DNA of 64,000 nucleotides from Symbiodinium sp. CCMP2592. Taxonomy: Eukaryota; Sar; Dinophyceae; Suessiales; Symbiodiniaceae. The notes beneath the pieces were generated by a model that saw nothing but the letters and a program-made list of their open reading frames with translations, had not been told where the DNA came from and did no database searches. The stretch's first letter is position 1; each line of letters begins with the position of its first letter. Location: positions 1,625,882 through 1,689,881 of the forward strand of contig CAJNDT010002890.1 in assembly GCA_905221615.1 (NCBI GenBank), written 5' to 3'. Shown one piece after another: positions 9,311-23,501 of the stretch. The position numbers and the translations under genes are program-made.

Positions 9311-12300
9311 ATGGCCGAAGAAGAGGGCCAGCCTCTGGAGACTTGCCCGGTGCTGCGAGCATGGGCCAACAGTGAACATGTGAAGCGGATGCTCGTGAAG
9401 GGCAAGATTTTGCAGCTGAACTATCCTAAGTTGGGCCGTACTACATTGGCGGATAACACGGATGTTCTAGCGCCAATTCTGAATGCCCTTGGTTTCTTGA
9501 CAGCATGAAGTATACAATGCATGTGCATGGTAACGATATAACCTGCAAGCTCTTCATGCATTCATCCCAGGTATGAGGCCGACGGTTACCTACATACAAC
9601 AATTTTTGGTCCGCTTCTACAGCAGTTACCTCCCGAAGAATGTCAAGATGCCTTCAGGCTGTGCTGCATACTCATGCTGCACAAGTTCGATCCATGAGTG
9701 CTGCTGCATAAACTTTTGCATGCATTAGTGTCTGGCCTCGCCAGGTACGGAATTGAGTACTGAGGCCTGGGTAATCCGCCGCCTCATCACCATCTTTAAA
9801 AAATGTGCAAAGCGACCACATGTTCCGCGGGATGCGGGGGTGCGGTCACTTTTCTCGCAAACCGGAATTCCAATACCATCAAGCAACGGCACTAGCCTCA
9901 ATTGTGAGTTTTACGCACGATCGATATCCTGTCAAATCAAGCCCGGTTGCCCATCTCATCCAGGCTCTGCGGCCAGCGCCGCTGGTGATCCCGATGATTC
10001 TGATGATTCCTCCAGCGAGGACTCGGATGACGATGTTGAGGCATCAGGTTCTGAAGTGAGTGAAGGAGGGGAATCCGAGGAAGAAGTGGCCAGTGACCCT
10101 GAGCTAGATGCACTTACGGGAGTCAGAGGCAGTGCTGCCTCTTCGTCTACAGACCTTCCCCCGCACAGCAGGGTTCCTGAAGATGCCAAGAAACCCGAGG
10201 AAGCTGGGGCCCCTAAGGATGCCAAGAAACCCAAGGAAGCTGGTCTATTTGTGAAGGCCCCTGAGGATACCGAGAAACCCAAGGAAGCTGGTCTATTTGT
10301 GAAGGCCCCAGAGGATACCAAGAAACCCGAGGAAGCTGGTCTATTTGTGAAGGCCCCTGAGGATACCAAGAAACCCGAGGAAGCTGGTCGATTTGTGAAG
10401 GCCCCTGAGGATATCAAGAAACCCGAGGAAGCTGGTCTATTTGTGAAGGCCCCTGAGGATAAGGTCCCTGGATCCGTGATAGGGGTCAAAAGACTGGTCG
10501 ATGACAAGATCCGTGTTCCTGTTCCTGGTCTAAATGCAGATAAGCTCGAGAATTGTGGATTCTGTTTGTGTGTGTACATACATGTGGGCATACATATAAG
10601 GCTGACTGGTGTCCTTCTGCCATCGACTCCCGGAAGCTTGCAATGCTCTGTGAGCTACCGCACAAGAGCCCCGAGGCTTCAATTCGTTATGACCCCATTA
10701 TAAACCTGCTGTTACAGAACCCTATAAGCCCCAAAATCCCTTAACCCTAAACCTTTCAAAACTGCATCCCAGGTGGTCCTAGCCCATCGGTTGCTTCTTC
10801 GACCTCCACGATCAAGACGCCACCACCAAGAGGCTCCTAGACAGCATTTATACCGGATCGAGGATATGCCACATCAGCAGTGATTCGACAATGGAAGCTC
10901 AGGGCTGCCAGATTCCCCACGCAGTGGTCCGAAAGATCGCAAAGAGCATTATTTTCTGAGGAGCAAAATGTATGGGTATGTGTGCGAGTACTGTGGTGCT
11001 AAAGGCGAGGACCTTGCTGTGATGGAAGCCTTGCCCTGTCCATGTGTGGTTCCGCACAAGCCCCTGCCATCCCCCACTGAGTCGCCCCAAGTGCTTGCTG
11101 ACCAGCAGACAGCCGAGCGCATGCAGCTCGAAGAGCTGAAAAAACTCGAAGAGGAGGGTGTAGCTCTTGAAAAGATGCTTGAAGCAGAGCAGCTTCAATT
11201 GCAGGAAATGCTATTGGAAGCTGAGGAACAGGAGCTGCAGCAGCTGCTTTTTCAGGAGGAGGAAGAGCTACGCATGGCAAAAATCAGGAGCCTAGAGGAG
11301 CTACAGCAGAAGAACAATGAGACCGAAGAAGCAAGAGCAAGCCACAAGAGAGAGCACCCAGAGCAGGACTACAGCAAGGCTGCCAAGGCAACGAAAACCA
11401 TCGCCCAGCAAGAGTGCGAAGTGAGAGCTGCTGTTGAGTTTGCGACAGTTAAAGTTTCCGAGAACAAGGCTGCAAGCCCCGGTGCCCCAGATCTGACTAG
11501 CACGACAATTTATGTATAATGCAGTACACGTAGCTTTATAGATATCTTATGCCTAACCATAAACTTCCACTGGTGCCAAGGACCTGACAACTTCGACACG
11601 CTTCCTATGGAGCTGTCGGGTAACCGTGCTGTCGAGAGTCATCCTTTCGAGGATCACGATGGTGAGAAGCTTGAGGATCACGACCTCGAGGGCTCATTCG
11701 AGCTGCTGCCATGCAAACTCGATTTCGCACGTGCGGCTGTCCAGTCTGATGACATGAAGTCCCCCTCTGCAGCAACCCAGCAGGATGAGGATGATCAGGC
11801 CTCTGAGTCTCCCAGTCATGTCACACTTCACTACGACCCCAGCGAGAAGGAGAAGAACAAGGATCCCAACGAAGAGCCTTCACTATAAATAAATAGTTAT
11901 TCTGCTGAGCCCCAAATCCTAAAAATATCCAGTTTCGATCTTATCTGAGGAGATCGTGGAGCTGCCGCCATGTCCTGTCACAGATCTGGCAAAGCCTATG
12001 TCTCCCCAAGAGCAGATGGTGTTGACTGCTGCTAAGAAGAAGAACAAGAAGAAGAAGCCTCAGTATGATGATGCCGATGAAGCCGGTGAGCAGGAAGAGC
12101 ACGGTGATGATGCACCCGAAAAGGGGGGCCGTGGAGGTCGAGGCCGGGGTGGCCGGGGTGGCCGGGGCCGAGGTGGCCGGGGTGGTCGTGCAAAGACAGC
12201 TGATGTGGGGAGGGATGCAAGTGCCAAAGGAAAGGGTAAGGGAAGGGGTGGCCGGGGTCGGAGGGCTGCAAGCATGCCGGAGCCCGAGATGAGAGAGGAA

Positions 12301-13208
12301 GAGAGTGAAGAGGTAGAGGATGTGCCACAGTCCGAGCCAGAGGCCACCGAGATAGAGGAGAAGGAGAATCCCAGAGCGCCGAAAAGGAAAGCCACGGAAA
12401 AAACAAATCCAAGGCAAAAGCGAAACCCAAGGCAAAGGCCAAGGCGAAAGCAGCAGCAAAGAAGGACGCTTCCCCGATCAAGCCGAACGCTTCCCCGATC
12501 AAGCCGAAAGCTTCCCCGATCAAGCCAAAGGCTTCCCCGATCAAGCCGAAAGCCAAAGCCAAGCGTGGTCCGAAGCCCGATCCCGAAGCAGAGAAAAAGG
12601 CTGCCAAAAGCAGAAAGTCATGTGCATACCACCGAGCGCTGAAGCGGGCCCAAATGAAGAGTGCAAGCTGGAAGCAAAGCAGGTGTCTTGTTCTATATAA
12701 TGACCTACCGTTTTCGCATACATGCATTTGGAGGTTTGTTTACTGCGGTCATTGTATCGTACCTCCAGCCGAGGCCTATGCAACCACGAAGTGATCGATC
12801 CCTGGTGGGTCTCTACCGGAGCCAGTGATATCCGAGTATATCACAGTACACGAAAGGGTAGCATCGCTGATGACAGCCAACAGAGTTGTCTGCTTTTGAT
12901 GCACATTGGGTTTTTGGCTGGGTGCTTCATCGCACTCTCTACAGGGGGACTGCCGGTGCGGAACACCGTGCACAAATCGTTCCGATCTCGAGTGCTGCTT
13001 CGAAACAGTGCTGATAAGCTTATGTCTGCAGATGAATATTGACAGCTTGAGCACGCTTGTCTGGCAGCTTGAACCTACCAACCTGGTTCTGAATGCATCA
13101 ATCAACAGTGCCAGGCTACTTTCTCGACCGATGGCATCTCGTGCGGAAGGATGGCAGGTTCGTTCCTGCATGCAAGGCAGGATTGGTAGTCGGGTTCCTT
13201 GCCATTAA
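9311..13208 (+). CDS. Gene 1: multi-exon dinoflagellate-family protein, acidic/Cys-pair/RGG/AT-hook-like
   Basis: Function unknown; composition suggests nucleic-acid or chromatin binding (inference). Modelled exons with matching phases: 9311-9498, 9571-9695, 9745-9903, 9964-10547, 10783-10910, 10961-11499, 11581-11870, 11950-12682; the 3' end (13031-13208, stop TAA at 13206) is uncertain. The ATG at 9311 sits in GCAATGGCC. In order: a helical N-terminus; an STEAWVIRRL segment remembered from dinoflagellate families; an acidic Ser/Asp tract; five 16-residue repeats; a Cys-pair segment (CEYCGAKGED); a Glu/Gln coiled coil; an RGG-rich stretch (about 12125-12280); a Lys/Ala tail with four ASPIKPK repeats; an AT-hook-like KRGPKP; and SRKSCAYHRALK. 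Several introns are about 50 nt with GA or GC donors. A frame change in an A6 run at 12398-12403 splits the RGG and Lys-rich parts. Lies 570 bp upstream of gene 2, same strand. Confidence 0.62.
10187..10470 (+). repeat. In-frame 48-bp tandem repeat in gene 1
   Basis: Five near-identical 48-bp units encode a 16-residue motif of the form EDTKKPEEAGLFVKAP, after two shorter degenerate units. Differences between units are single substitutions (T/E/I after ED; L/R before FV), so the array expanded recently or is homogenised. It follows the acidic Ser/Asp tract of gene 1. Confidence 0.9.
12462..12552 (+). repeat. In-frame 21-bp tandem repeat in gene 1
   Basis: Four 21-bp units encode ASPIKPK/N in the frame that carries the Lys-rich tail. 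Ser-Pro flanked by Lys recalls histone H1-like or other DNA-binding tails (inference). Confidence 0.85.
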
Positions 13209-13780
13209 GGAGTCATATTTAGTTAAATAAAACATGCAATCACTTGCTCCTACCAAATCCCATGCAAACCCTATGCAAACCCTAACCCCTAAAAGGGCCA
13301 AACTCTTAAAAGCACCATCTTAGCTCCCAGCCTCCGAAAACCTTCAAAATCCGAAATTTTCTATCTCCGGGACCCTGAACAAAACCAAGACCTGTGCCCT
13401 TAAAAAGCTAAATGCTAAGTGTGTATATACCCTACACCCCACGTATAAGCCCTCAGCCCTCCAAAGCCCAAATTGCAATTCGATTATATAGGATTCGGGT
13501 TTGGGCTCTGTAGGTTTATCGGTTTTACATTATGGCCTATTTTATAGCACATATAGGGCTTGTAATGGGTGGCCAAATGTACTTTTTGGGGGAACTGGTG
13601 ATATGCTTAGCCCCACTCTTGCCTGAACCATGTGTTCCGTTTGTGTTTGGTCAGCTGGTTCAGTGGCCGGACCCGAAGGCATACCATGTGCAGGCATACA
13701 TCATTCTATACATGGTCGATCTTCCAGACTTGTGTGCAATCTACATACCCTAGCTGTGCCTTCGCAATTGTCCAGCGACC

Positions 13781-16521
<2,741 letters not shown>

Positions 16522-17152
16522 TTTAGCTGGGAGGCTTGTCATCCAATAAGTCGAAGTGCCCCTTCAGAGTCACCAGTCTTCCCCAGCAGCGCAGATCATC
16601 TGTCTGGGCCCAGCCAGTGTACTCCTTGGATCGTGTTCTTTGTCATTCCAGATAGTATAAACCTAGCTTTTGTGTGAGAGGGCTATGGGCTTTTGGGCAG
16701 AGTTCATATTGCTTGGGGCTTGGGGGTTCCGGGGCTGAGTCAACTTCTTCAGTAGCTTCGGGCCTCGGGGGTATTGCGGTGATATTCATATCTATAGTTT
16801 CTCTGTGGCTTGCAGAATGCATACTCGAGTCCATGGTGCCAGCATTTGTATATTATAGATCAGAGGCTCAACAGCCAGGCCCGAGCCCGCACTCGTTCTA
16901 CAAAGCCCTACAACCCGGGCCTTAAAGGTGAAGCCCTGAACCCTGCAACCTCGCAAGCCTGCTTCATAGGCTGTATTATATAAACGACCTATAATTGCTA
17001 ACCCTTCCAAGCCCCAAAGCCCCGCAGCTCCAAGCCGCCAAGCCCTGTGCTGTTAGATCCCATAGATGTACAAAGCCCCAAAGGTAACCAAACCCGATGG
17101 ACCCAATGCCTCAAATGATTCAGGCCGGTGCTTACATCACGGCTATAAGCTG

Positions 17153-17249
17153 CTCCCACCCTGTAATAGTGACTATTTAAGGATTATATTAGGGCCCTAT
17201 ATTCCTATATATATAATATATATACCATGCACTATTACAGGGTGGGGGC
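17153..17249. mobile_element. Inverted-repeat element inside the four-gene block
   Basis: CTCCCACCCTGTAATAGT / ACTATTACAGGGTGGGGGC; not of any outer family. Confidence 0.78.
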
Positions 17250-17869
17250 CCCGCTCTATAGCCTAGCTTTTGGGTTCTCGGGTTCACCTATATATCTAAA
17301 GCTTCGGGGTGTATAGACTCTAGACCCGGATGCCTCCAAGGCCTGTGGATCCCCGGAACTCAGATCTGAGCTGCAAGCACTAATTGATGCCTCGGTGCCT
17401 GGGTCTGGATGAGGACGATTGTATAATTTGACCATCAGTCAGAGGGATTTATGGGAACAAAGTGGGACCCGCAACCTCCCGCAACCTCCCGCAACTAATT
17501 AGCGGCCACTTCCTAAGTGTGTGGTGTTTTGAGTGCCTCATAGCTAAATATAGTAAAACTCGCGGCCACTTTCACCCGCAACCCGGCCGCAAATTCGCGC
17601 AACCCGGCCCCAAATCCCCGCAACCGGCCGCAAACCCAAAAAGCGTTACACTTCAAAATCCCAAATCCCGACTGAACGCCTAGCTTCGGCTGCTTTTACT
17701 TAGAAGCGGCTGCTTTTGCATATAGAGCAGGCCCTCTGCACGACCAGCACGTGCCAATTCGTGGAAAGATGGTGCTTAGTCTGGCTGTGGGTCCCGCTCC
17801 CACCTGCACTACTACCTGTCTGTCTATCTGTCTATCTGTCTTGTGGCTGCTGCTATTCCTGCTCAGCAT

Positions 17870-18040
17870 ATGTATATATATATATGCATTATCATGCGTG
17901 TGCATGTATATACGTGGGTTATGTTTGTTTGTTTGCATGCATGCCAGGTGTATGCATATTATATATAATACATATGTATGCATATATATATACACACAAG
18001 TTTATATTATATATATACATGTATATGTGTGTGTGTATGT
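17870..18040. repeat. AT/GT/GCAT microsatellite region
   Basis: Mixed (AT)n, (TGTA)n and (GT)n between genes 2 and 3. Confidence 0.85.
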
Positions 18041-18144
18041 GTGTGCATGTAGACATTGCACTTGGTCGCAGTCGTTGTGGTGCTGTGGTTGTTGTTGCTG
18101 CTGCTTGCTCAGGCTGTCCATGTCCCTAGCTGTTGTTCTTTTCC

Positions 18145-18420
18145 GGATGTCGTGTTTGCTGTTGTTGTTGTTGTTGTTGTTAAAGTGTTGTTGTTGTTGG
18201 GCTCCGTTTTGGGACACCGTTGTTGTGCTTGTGGTTGTTGTTGTTGTTGTCGGTGGTGGTGTTGTTGTTGTTGTTGTTGGGCTCCGTTTTGGGACACCCT
18301 TGTTGTGCTTGGTTGTTGTTGTTGTTGTTGGTGGTGGTGGTGTCGTTGCTGGGCTCCGTTTTGGGACACCCTTGTTGTGCTTGTGGTTGTTGTTGTTGTT
18401 GTTGTTGTTGTTATTGGTGC

Positions 18421-18451
<31 letters not shown>

Positions 18452-18459
18452 GGTGGTGG

Positions 18460-18490
<31 letters not shown>

Positions 18491-18540
18491 GGTGGTGGTG
18501 GTGGTGGTGGTGGTGGTGGCGGTGGTGGTGGTGGATATAT
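18145..18540. repeat. GTT/GGT microsatellite with GGCTCCGTTTTGGG units, copy set 2
   Basis: Units at 18199, 18279 and 18350 share GGGCTCCGTTTTGGGACACC, separated by GTT repeats; GGT repeats follow to 18540. Confidence 0.9.
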
Positions 18541-18553
18541 CATGCTTGCATAT

Positions 18554-18602
18554 GCAGTATATATATATATATATGTGTATGTGTATATATATATATATAA
18601 AT
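18554..18602. repeat. (AT)n microsatellite
   Basis: Between genes 2 and 3. Confidence 0.85.
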
Positions 18603-18910
18603 TATATGAGCAGGCACGTCGTTTCATACCGTATGCCATGCATACTATGCCGTGCTTATAATCTATATCTCACATGATATCATCTCTCTCTCTTTCTCTC
18701 TCTCTCCCCTCCCCTCTGCACGTCGATCTCAGGATGTGTTCAGTGCATCTGCTTGTGCTTGGCAGTGAAGCTCTTGAGTGACATGGGTTGCTTCCGCAGT
18801 CTTTCTTGTCTTTTTGTGTAGAGCTGTGTGGCTGTATGAACAGCCATCCGACACGGCAGTGGTCTTGTAGTTCGCTGGTGAGTGGCATCCCCTTGCTTGC
18901 GACGAACTCA

Positions 18911-19052
18911 ATGGCAACCCCCGTCGCATCGGTTGATCTTCGTGCCAGGATTGCAGCTATTTGGCTATAAATAAGGAGAGGTTTCAGGGAGCAGGGCTTG
19001 TGTTAAAGTTTCCAGGTCATATGTATATACTAATTCCTGTAGTTCGGTTCAT

Positions 19053-19096
<44 letters not shown>

Positions 19097-22000
19097 ATGA
19101 ACCGAACTACAGGAATTAGTATATAGACCCGGCTTTTATCCTGACCCCTAGCTTTAAGGATCTGTAGGTCTTAGCCCCGGCCCGGTCTGCAACGCCAGGC
19201 TGCCCAAGCCCGGATCGAGTCGCTGAAAGCCGCTCGTGCAGCTCTCCACCAGCAGCCGACGCAAGCAGCATCGCCAGGACCTGCAGGCAGCCGAAGTCTT
19301 TAATTATGGTTGCCCCAAAATAGGGTTCCGGGTTTCGGGTTCAGGACCTAGCTTCCATATTAAATATGCTACATCCTATATACCTAGCTACCTATGTACA
19401 TACCTACCAGTACTGATCTGTATCTGCCACAACAGAAGATCCATCTCTATCTAGCTGGATCTGTCTGTTACTCGATCGAGTAACATTATATCATGTGTAA
19501 GGTATACCACAACCTACCTACCTACCTACCTACCTACCTACCTACCTATACCGACCTACCTGCCTAGACAGGCATACTTCCCCATATACTCACATATCGA
19601 GTTCATGCTTATAGTTATCATGATATGCTATCATGCATATGTACATGCATGTGCATAATATCACGTATACATGCATGATACAATCTCTCGAAAGGTGCCC
19701 CGGCTATTGCAGTGACGCCTGATGCTCTGCCTGGTGTTGCTGGTACTCTTGCGGTGCCATTGAGTGGCAGCGGGGTTGTGCAGACAGGTTCTACGTCAAG
19801 CCTGGGTTCGTATGACAGTGCTGTGGAAGATGCACAGTGCCCGTACATGCGAGCTCGTGATTCTGCGAACATGGTTGTTACCAGTGCTCCTGATGCTGTG
19901 GAACCGAATGGTGCCCCTGCTGCTCTGAACAACGCAGGCCCTGCTGAGAACAACTCAGGCGCCGATCCTTCCAGTGCCCCCGCTCTGAACAACTCAGGCG
20001 CGTGTCCCTGCGGCTCCGAACAACTCGGGCCTGGCCACCCATCCTCCCAGTGTCCCTGCTGCTCCGAACAACTCTGGCTCGGGCACCCATCCTCCCAGTG
20101 TCCCTGCTGCTCCGAACAACTCTGGCTCGGGCACCCATCCTCCCAGTGTCCATGCTGCTCCGAACAACATCTGCCCGGATCCTGCTCTGGCCAGGTGTGT
20201 GAAGGACATTGCCACAACCCCCAGCAAGGGCCGTATCAGTAGCCATGAAGCTTCGACCCCGGGCACAAGTTCCAGCCCCCAGTCCAGCATGACGCCGCGA
20301 AAGCCAACGAAGAAATCGAGCACCAAGAGCCCCACGTACTGGCGGAGATTCGATTGCAAACATGTGCTGCACGTTTGCAAGATTTTGTGCCGGCGATGTT
20401 TTCAAATCCTTCCTTGAGGCTTAGACGATACTTCGAACCCAAGCATACAGGCGCACTCAAGTGCAGCCCTCAAGCCCTGGCCCTTTACAAAACACCTGAT
20501 GGCCGTGGCTAGGCTGATTCAGATCATTGTTGTGCAGCCAATTGCCATGCAGTCATGTTTAATTGTATGCATGCCCGATCGAGTAAATAAGGAAAGAAGC
20601 TCAAAGAACTTTTGAAGACCCACGGGTCCTTCAAGGCCCTCGAATTGGTTGTGCGCAAATCGCACAAGGCTGCTTTCGGGAAAGCCCGTGAAGGGGCATG
20701 GGTCACCAAGAACTACCTGCTAACGGTGGAGCACTGGACTCCGTGAAAGACTCAGCAAACGATTGATCATGCAGCAGATAGCTAGCTATAGTTTGTAGTT
20801 CGCTTGTCATCCAGGAAGATGGTGGCTGCTGCATGGCAATGGGCGGCGAACACCAAGAACCTCCGCCGTAATCCCATCCACGGGGAGGAGGAGGCGAGAG
20901 TGGTATTGGCAGATAAATTCGGTGCTACCGATACCACGACCAATGAGACAGAGATGTCTGGATCGATGGAGATGGAGGACCTGATTGTGTTGTTTGCGAT
21001 AGATCCTACCATGCATGCATACCATGCATATACCTACATACCCACATTATGTATGCCTATACATACATACCTTTTCATGCTATACATACCCATGCCAATG
21101 CACATACTTATATCTACAACCCTTTTCCCAAAACCTCCAAACCCCAACCTAGAAAACCCCAAACCCTGAAGCTTAAACTTCCTCCCCCCAACCCACTGTG
21201 TCGCACAGGATGACTCTGGGTTCTTGATGGACAACGATGTTCCCGATATCAATGCTGCCCCGGCCTCCTTCGTCTCGGGCCAGGCTGCATCATCCTCCAA
21301 CGACACGGCAGAGAGTGCGGCAAGGATTGATTCTTTCTCTGCCTCTGCTTCCTTCAAGCTTCTAGCGCTGAATGCATCTGAATGTATACAATCGATCGGC
21401 TATGTACTGCAGTTGCACAATAAACCTTTGTGTCGCAATGCAAACCTGAGGCTGACCTTTCCCAGCCTGCAGCAGACGGCCTCGCCCCTGAGCATCCTTC
21501 CCCAGTTCCTCGAGATCACTGGTAGGAAAATCGATAACTGCCACGACGTGCTTGTGACTTGTCAGCATACCTCGATCTATTAGGTATCCTATCCTATAGG
21601 TTAATATTGTTGGCATCCAATCGCATGATCAGGACCGCTTGAAATCGGTTAGTGGCTGCAAGGCCGAAGCGCTGCAAAGAAGCATTAATCGTCGTGTTGG
21701 GCATCCAGAGTGCTTTGGTGCATTTCTTTATTCGTATATAGCCTAGGTTGCACGGCCAAATCCAAGCTGTGCTCACCGACATCAAGAAGCTTTTCAAGAC
21801 TATGACTGAGAAACAGAGCCATGCCATCAGCAATCATGCTGACAAGCCATCCCCCAAGTGCTGTAGTGGTTGCTAGAACACCGAGCATGGCATTATGTTT
21901 ACTGTTTACTACCGGTACGACTTAATCATGCATGAGGCCTTTCTTGGACAGTTTGCTGACATTGTATGCCGACACGACAAAGCAAGACCTTCTGATGAAC

Positions 22001-22259
22001 AACCTGGTTCTGCGATCAAGGAAGCCCAGACGCAAGAAGTCTAATATTATGGTTTGGACCCAGTCCTGCAATGATGCTGCTGCCAAGGTCTGTCAAGGCT
22101 GCAGCCAGCAGCACCCCCAAGAGCAAGAGCAAGACCAAGAAGGACAAGAAGGACAAGAAGGACAAGAAGGACAAGAAGGACAAAAAGTCCAAAAAAGACA
22201 AGAATGATAAGCCAAAGAAGTCCCCAAAGTCGAAGGCAGCCAGAAAGCCTAAGGCCTAA
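18911..22259 (+). CDS. Gene 3: multi-exon dinoflagellate-family protein with Lys-rich C-terminus
   Basis: Function unknown. Exons with consistent phases: 18911-about 18955, 19175-19292, 19695-20194, 20251-20507, 20592-20742, 20815-20986, 21209-21373, 21451-21521, 21663-21707, 21747-21857, 21937-22035, 22088-22259 (stop TAA at 22257). Starts MATPVASVDLRARIAA; then a helical AQARIESLKAARAAL segment; a Pro/Asn/Ser-rich part with 16-residue repeats (APNNSGSGTHPPSVPA); SLRLRRYFEPKHTG; GAWVTKNYLLTVEHWTP; and RRNPIHGEEEARVVL. The last two I recall from a widespread dinoflagellate family. The end is a (K)KDKKDKK tail that may be nuclear or DNA-binding (inference). Introns of 52-72 nt use GT, GC and GA donors. 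The reading frame changes near 20003 inside the repeat array without a visible intron. It follows gene 2 by 2.4 kb of microsatellite-rich DNA and ends 165 bp before gene 4. Confidence 0.65.
19016..19129. mobile_element. Foldback element inside the four-gene block
   Basis: About 36-bp nearly perfect arms (ACTAATTCCTGTAGTTCGG) around an AT-only loop; not of any outer family. Lies in an intron of gene 3. Confidence 0.82.
19512..19548. repeat. (ACCT)n microsatellite
   Basis: About nine CTAC/ACCT units in a gene 3 intron. Confidence 0.9.
20013..20170 (+). repeat. In-frame 48-bp tandem repeat in gene 3
   Basis: Three nearly perfect 48-bp units (CCGAACAACTCTGGC core) encode 16 residues rich in Pro, Asn, Gly and Ser. 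More diverged units precede them (19905-20010). The period equals that of the unrelated repeat in gene 1. Confidence 0.9.
22140..22198 (+). repeat. 9-bp tandem repeat encoding KDK in gene 3
   Basis: GACAAGAAG is repeated about five times in the last exon of gene 3 and gives its Lys/Asp-rich tail. In another frame it encodes GQE repeats, but the KDK frame runs to the stop at 22257. Confidence 0.85.
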
Positions 22260-22423
22260 GGGCAACTGCTTTTCTGATGCAAAGCACTAGTTATGCAGTC
22301 TTGCAACACATGTGTGCCAGCCTGAAATCGATGCTATACTAGCTCTATATATGTAGAGAGCTACGAACGGCTTGTGTGTGTTGCTGTGCTTCTAATTCTG
22401 CAGTCGCTGCGAAGCTTGCGACT

Positions 22424-23467
22424 ATGGATCAGCGATCCGTTCTGCCAGAGTGCGGGGATGCCAGTGGCGAGACAGCTGAAAATACTGCCCTATGCAATGC
22501 ATGCAAATGTGATTCAGCTTCCTGCTGGGGTATTATGTAAACCCGGGCCTCTTTGCAGGTTGGCTTCAGCAGAATGCAGGAGCAGCACCAGCAGGCTGGA
22601 AGAGTTGCCGGGTTTATGGCATTTATATGAAGGATCCACAAACCGAAGTCAGCAACGGCCCTGAACCCTATATAGATGGCACCCCTCCTGAAAATAACCC
22701 TGCGCCCGAAACTGTTCTGTGCCGCAAAGTATCCTTTCGATCGTATATAACAGCTCCACTCGCCGGACCGATAGTACATCGTCAACCCACACAACTATCC
22801 ATATTAATTGCAACTGCAGCCCACGACCTTTCAAGCCGAACCAACCTTATGTAGGGGTCTAGGGTTTGGTACGTGTTTATGTTTCGAAATAAGGGGCTGG
22901 GTGTTCGATTGTTTACATTGAAACATGAAGTGGTCTCGATATGTTAATCCGTATTGACTTAAAACCCGGCCTATAGATACACACCCTACAAGTCCGTCTA
23001 AACCCTATTACCCTATACCCCATACAACACATCCTCCTCCCGATCAGGCGGCTCGCACGAGATTGCAGAAGACAGCGATGATGATGATGACCTGGCGGAC
23101 GAGCTGTTCGTAGGGTTCGAAACAGGGGTGCCTTATGTAGAATTATGTATATTACATTGTTCGATTGTGCATTGGTTGTCGGTACTTGTTCGCTATATAT
23201 AGTTAACTATAGATCAGGCCGAGACTGCTGGTCGTGTGGTTCGAGTGGCACAAGTGGCGACAAGGAAGCTTAAGAGGTATGGCCACTCGCGGCATGTATT
23301 GTAGGATTGTTCTTAAACCCGAAGCCCTAGATAACCCTACCCTAAACCGTTTTCGGGTATGGGGGAAAAGGGTTTATGGTGCAGCCATATATATGATGTA
23401 GCCTAGGGTTTTGGGCTTTATGTTGCAGCCGATATGGTTTAGGGTTTAGGGCTTTATGTTGCAGCTA

Positions 23468-23501
<34 letters not shown>

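Noticed and set aside
9956..10591. 211-codon minus-strand ORF
   Set aside because: Shadow of the gene 1 repeat exon; the + frame has the acidic and KKPEEAG motifs and matching splice phases.
11941..12727. Minus-strand ORFs of 172 and 231 codons
   Set aside because: Shadows of the GC-rich RGG and Lys-rich coding sequence of gene 1.
18002..18677. Long frames of poly-Val, poly-Gly, poly-Cys or poly-Pro on both strands
   Set aside because: Compositional artefacts of GTT/GGT repeats.
19618..20405. Minus-strand ORFs of 199, 175 and 128 codons
   Set aside because: Shadows of the gene 3 repeat array; Trp-Glu-Asp-Gly repeats are the complement of the NNSGSG repeats.
22509..22558. A 29-nt intron in gene 4 (22530-22558)
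   Set aside because: An alternative GT donor at 22509 gives a 50-nt intron with the correct phase, like others in the block.
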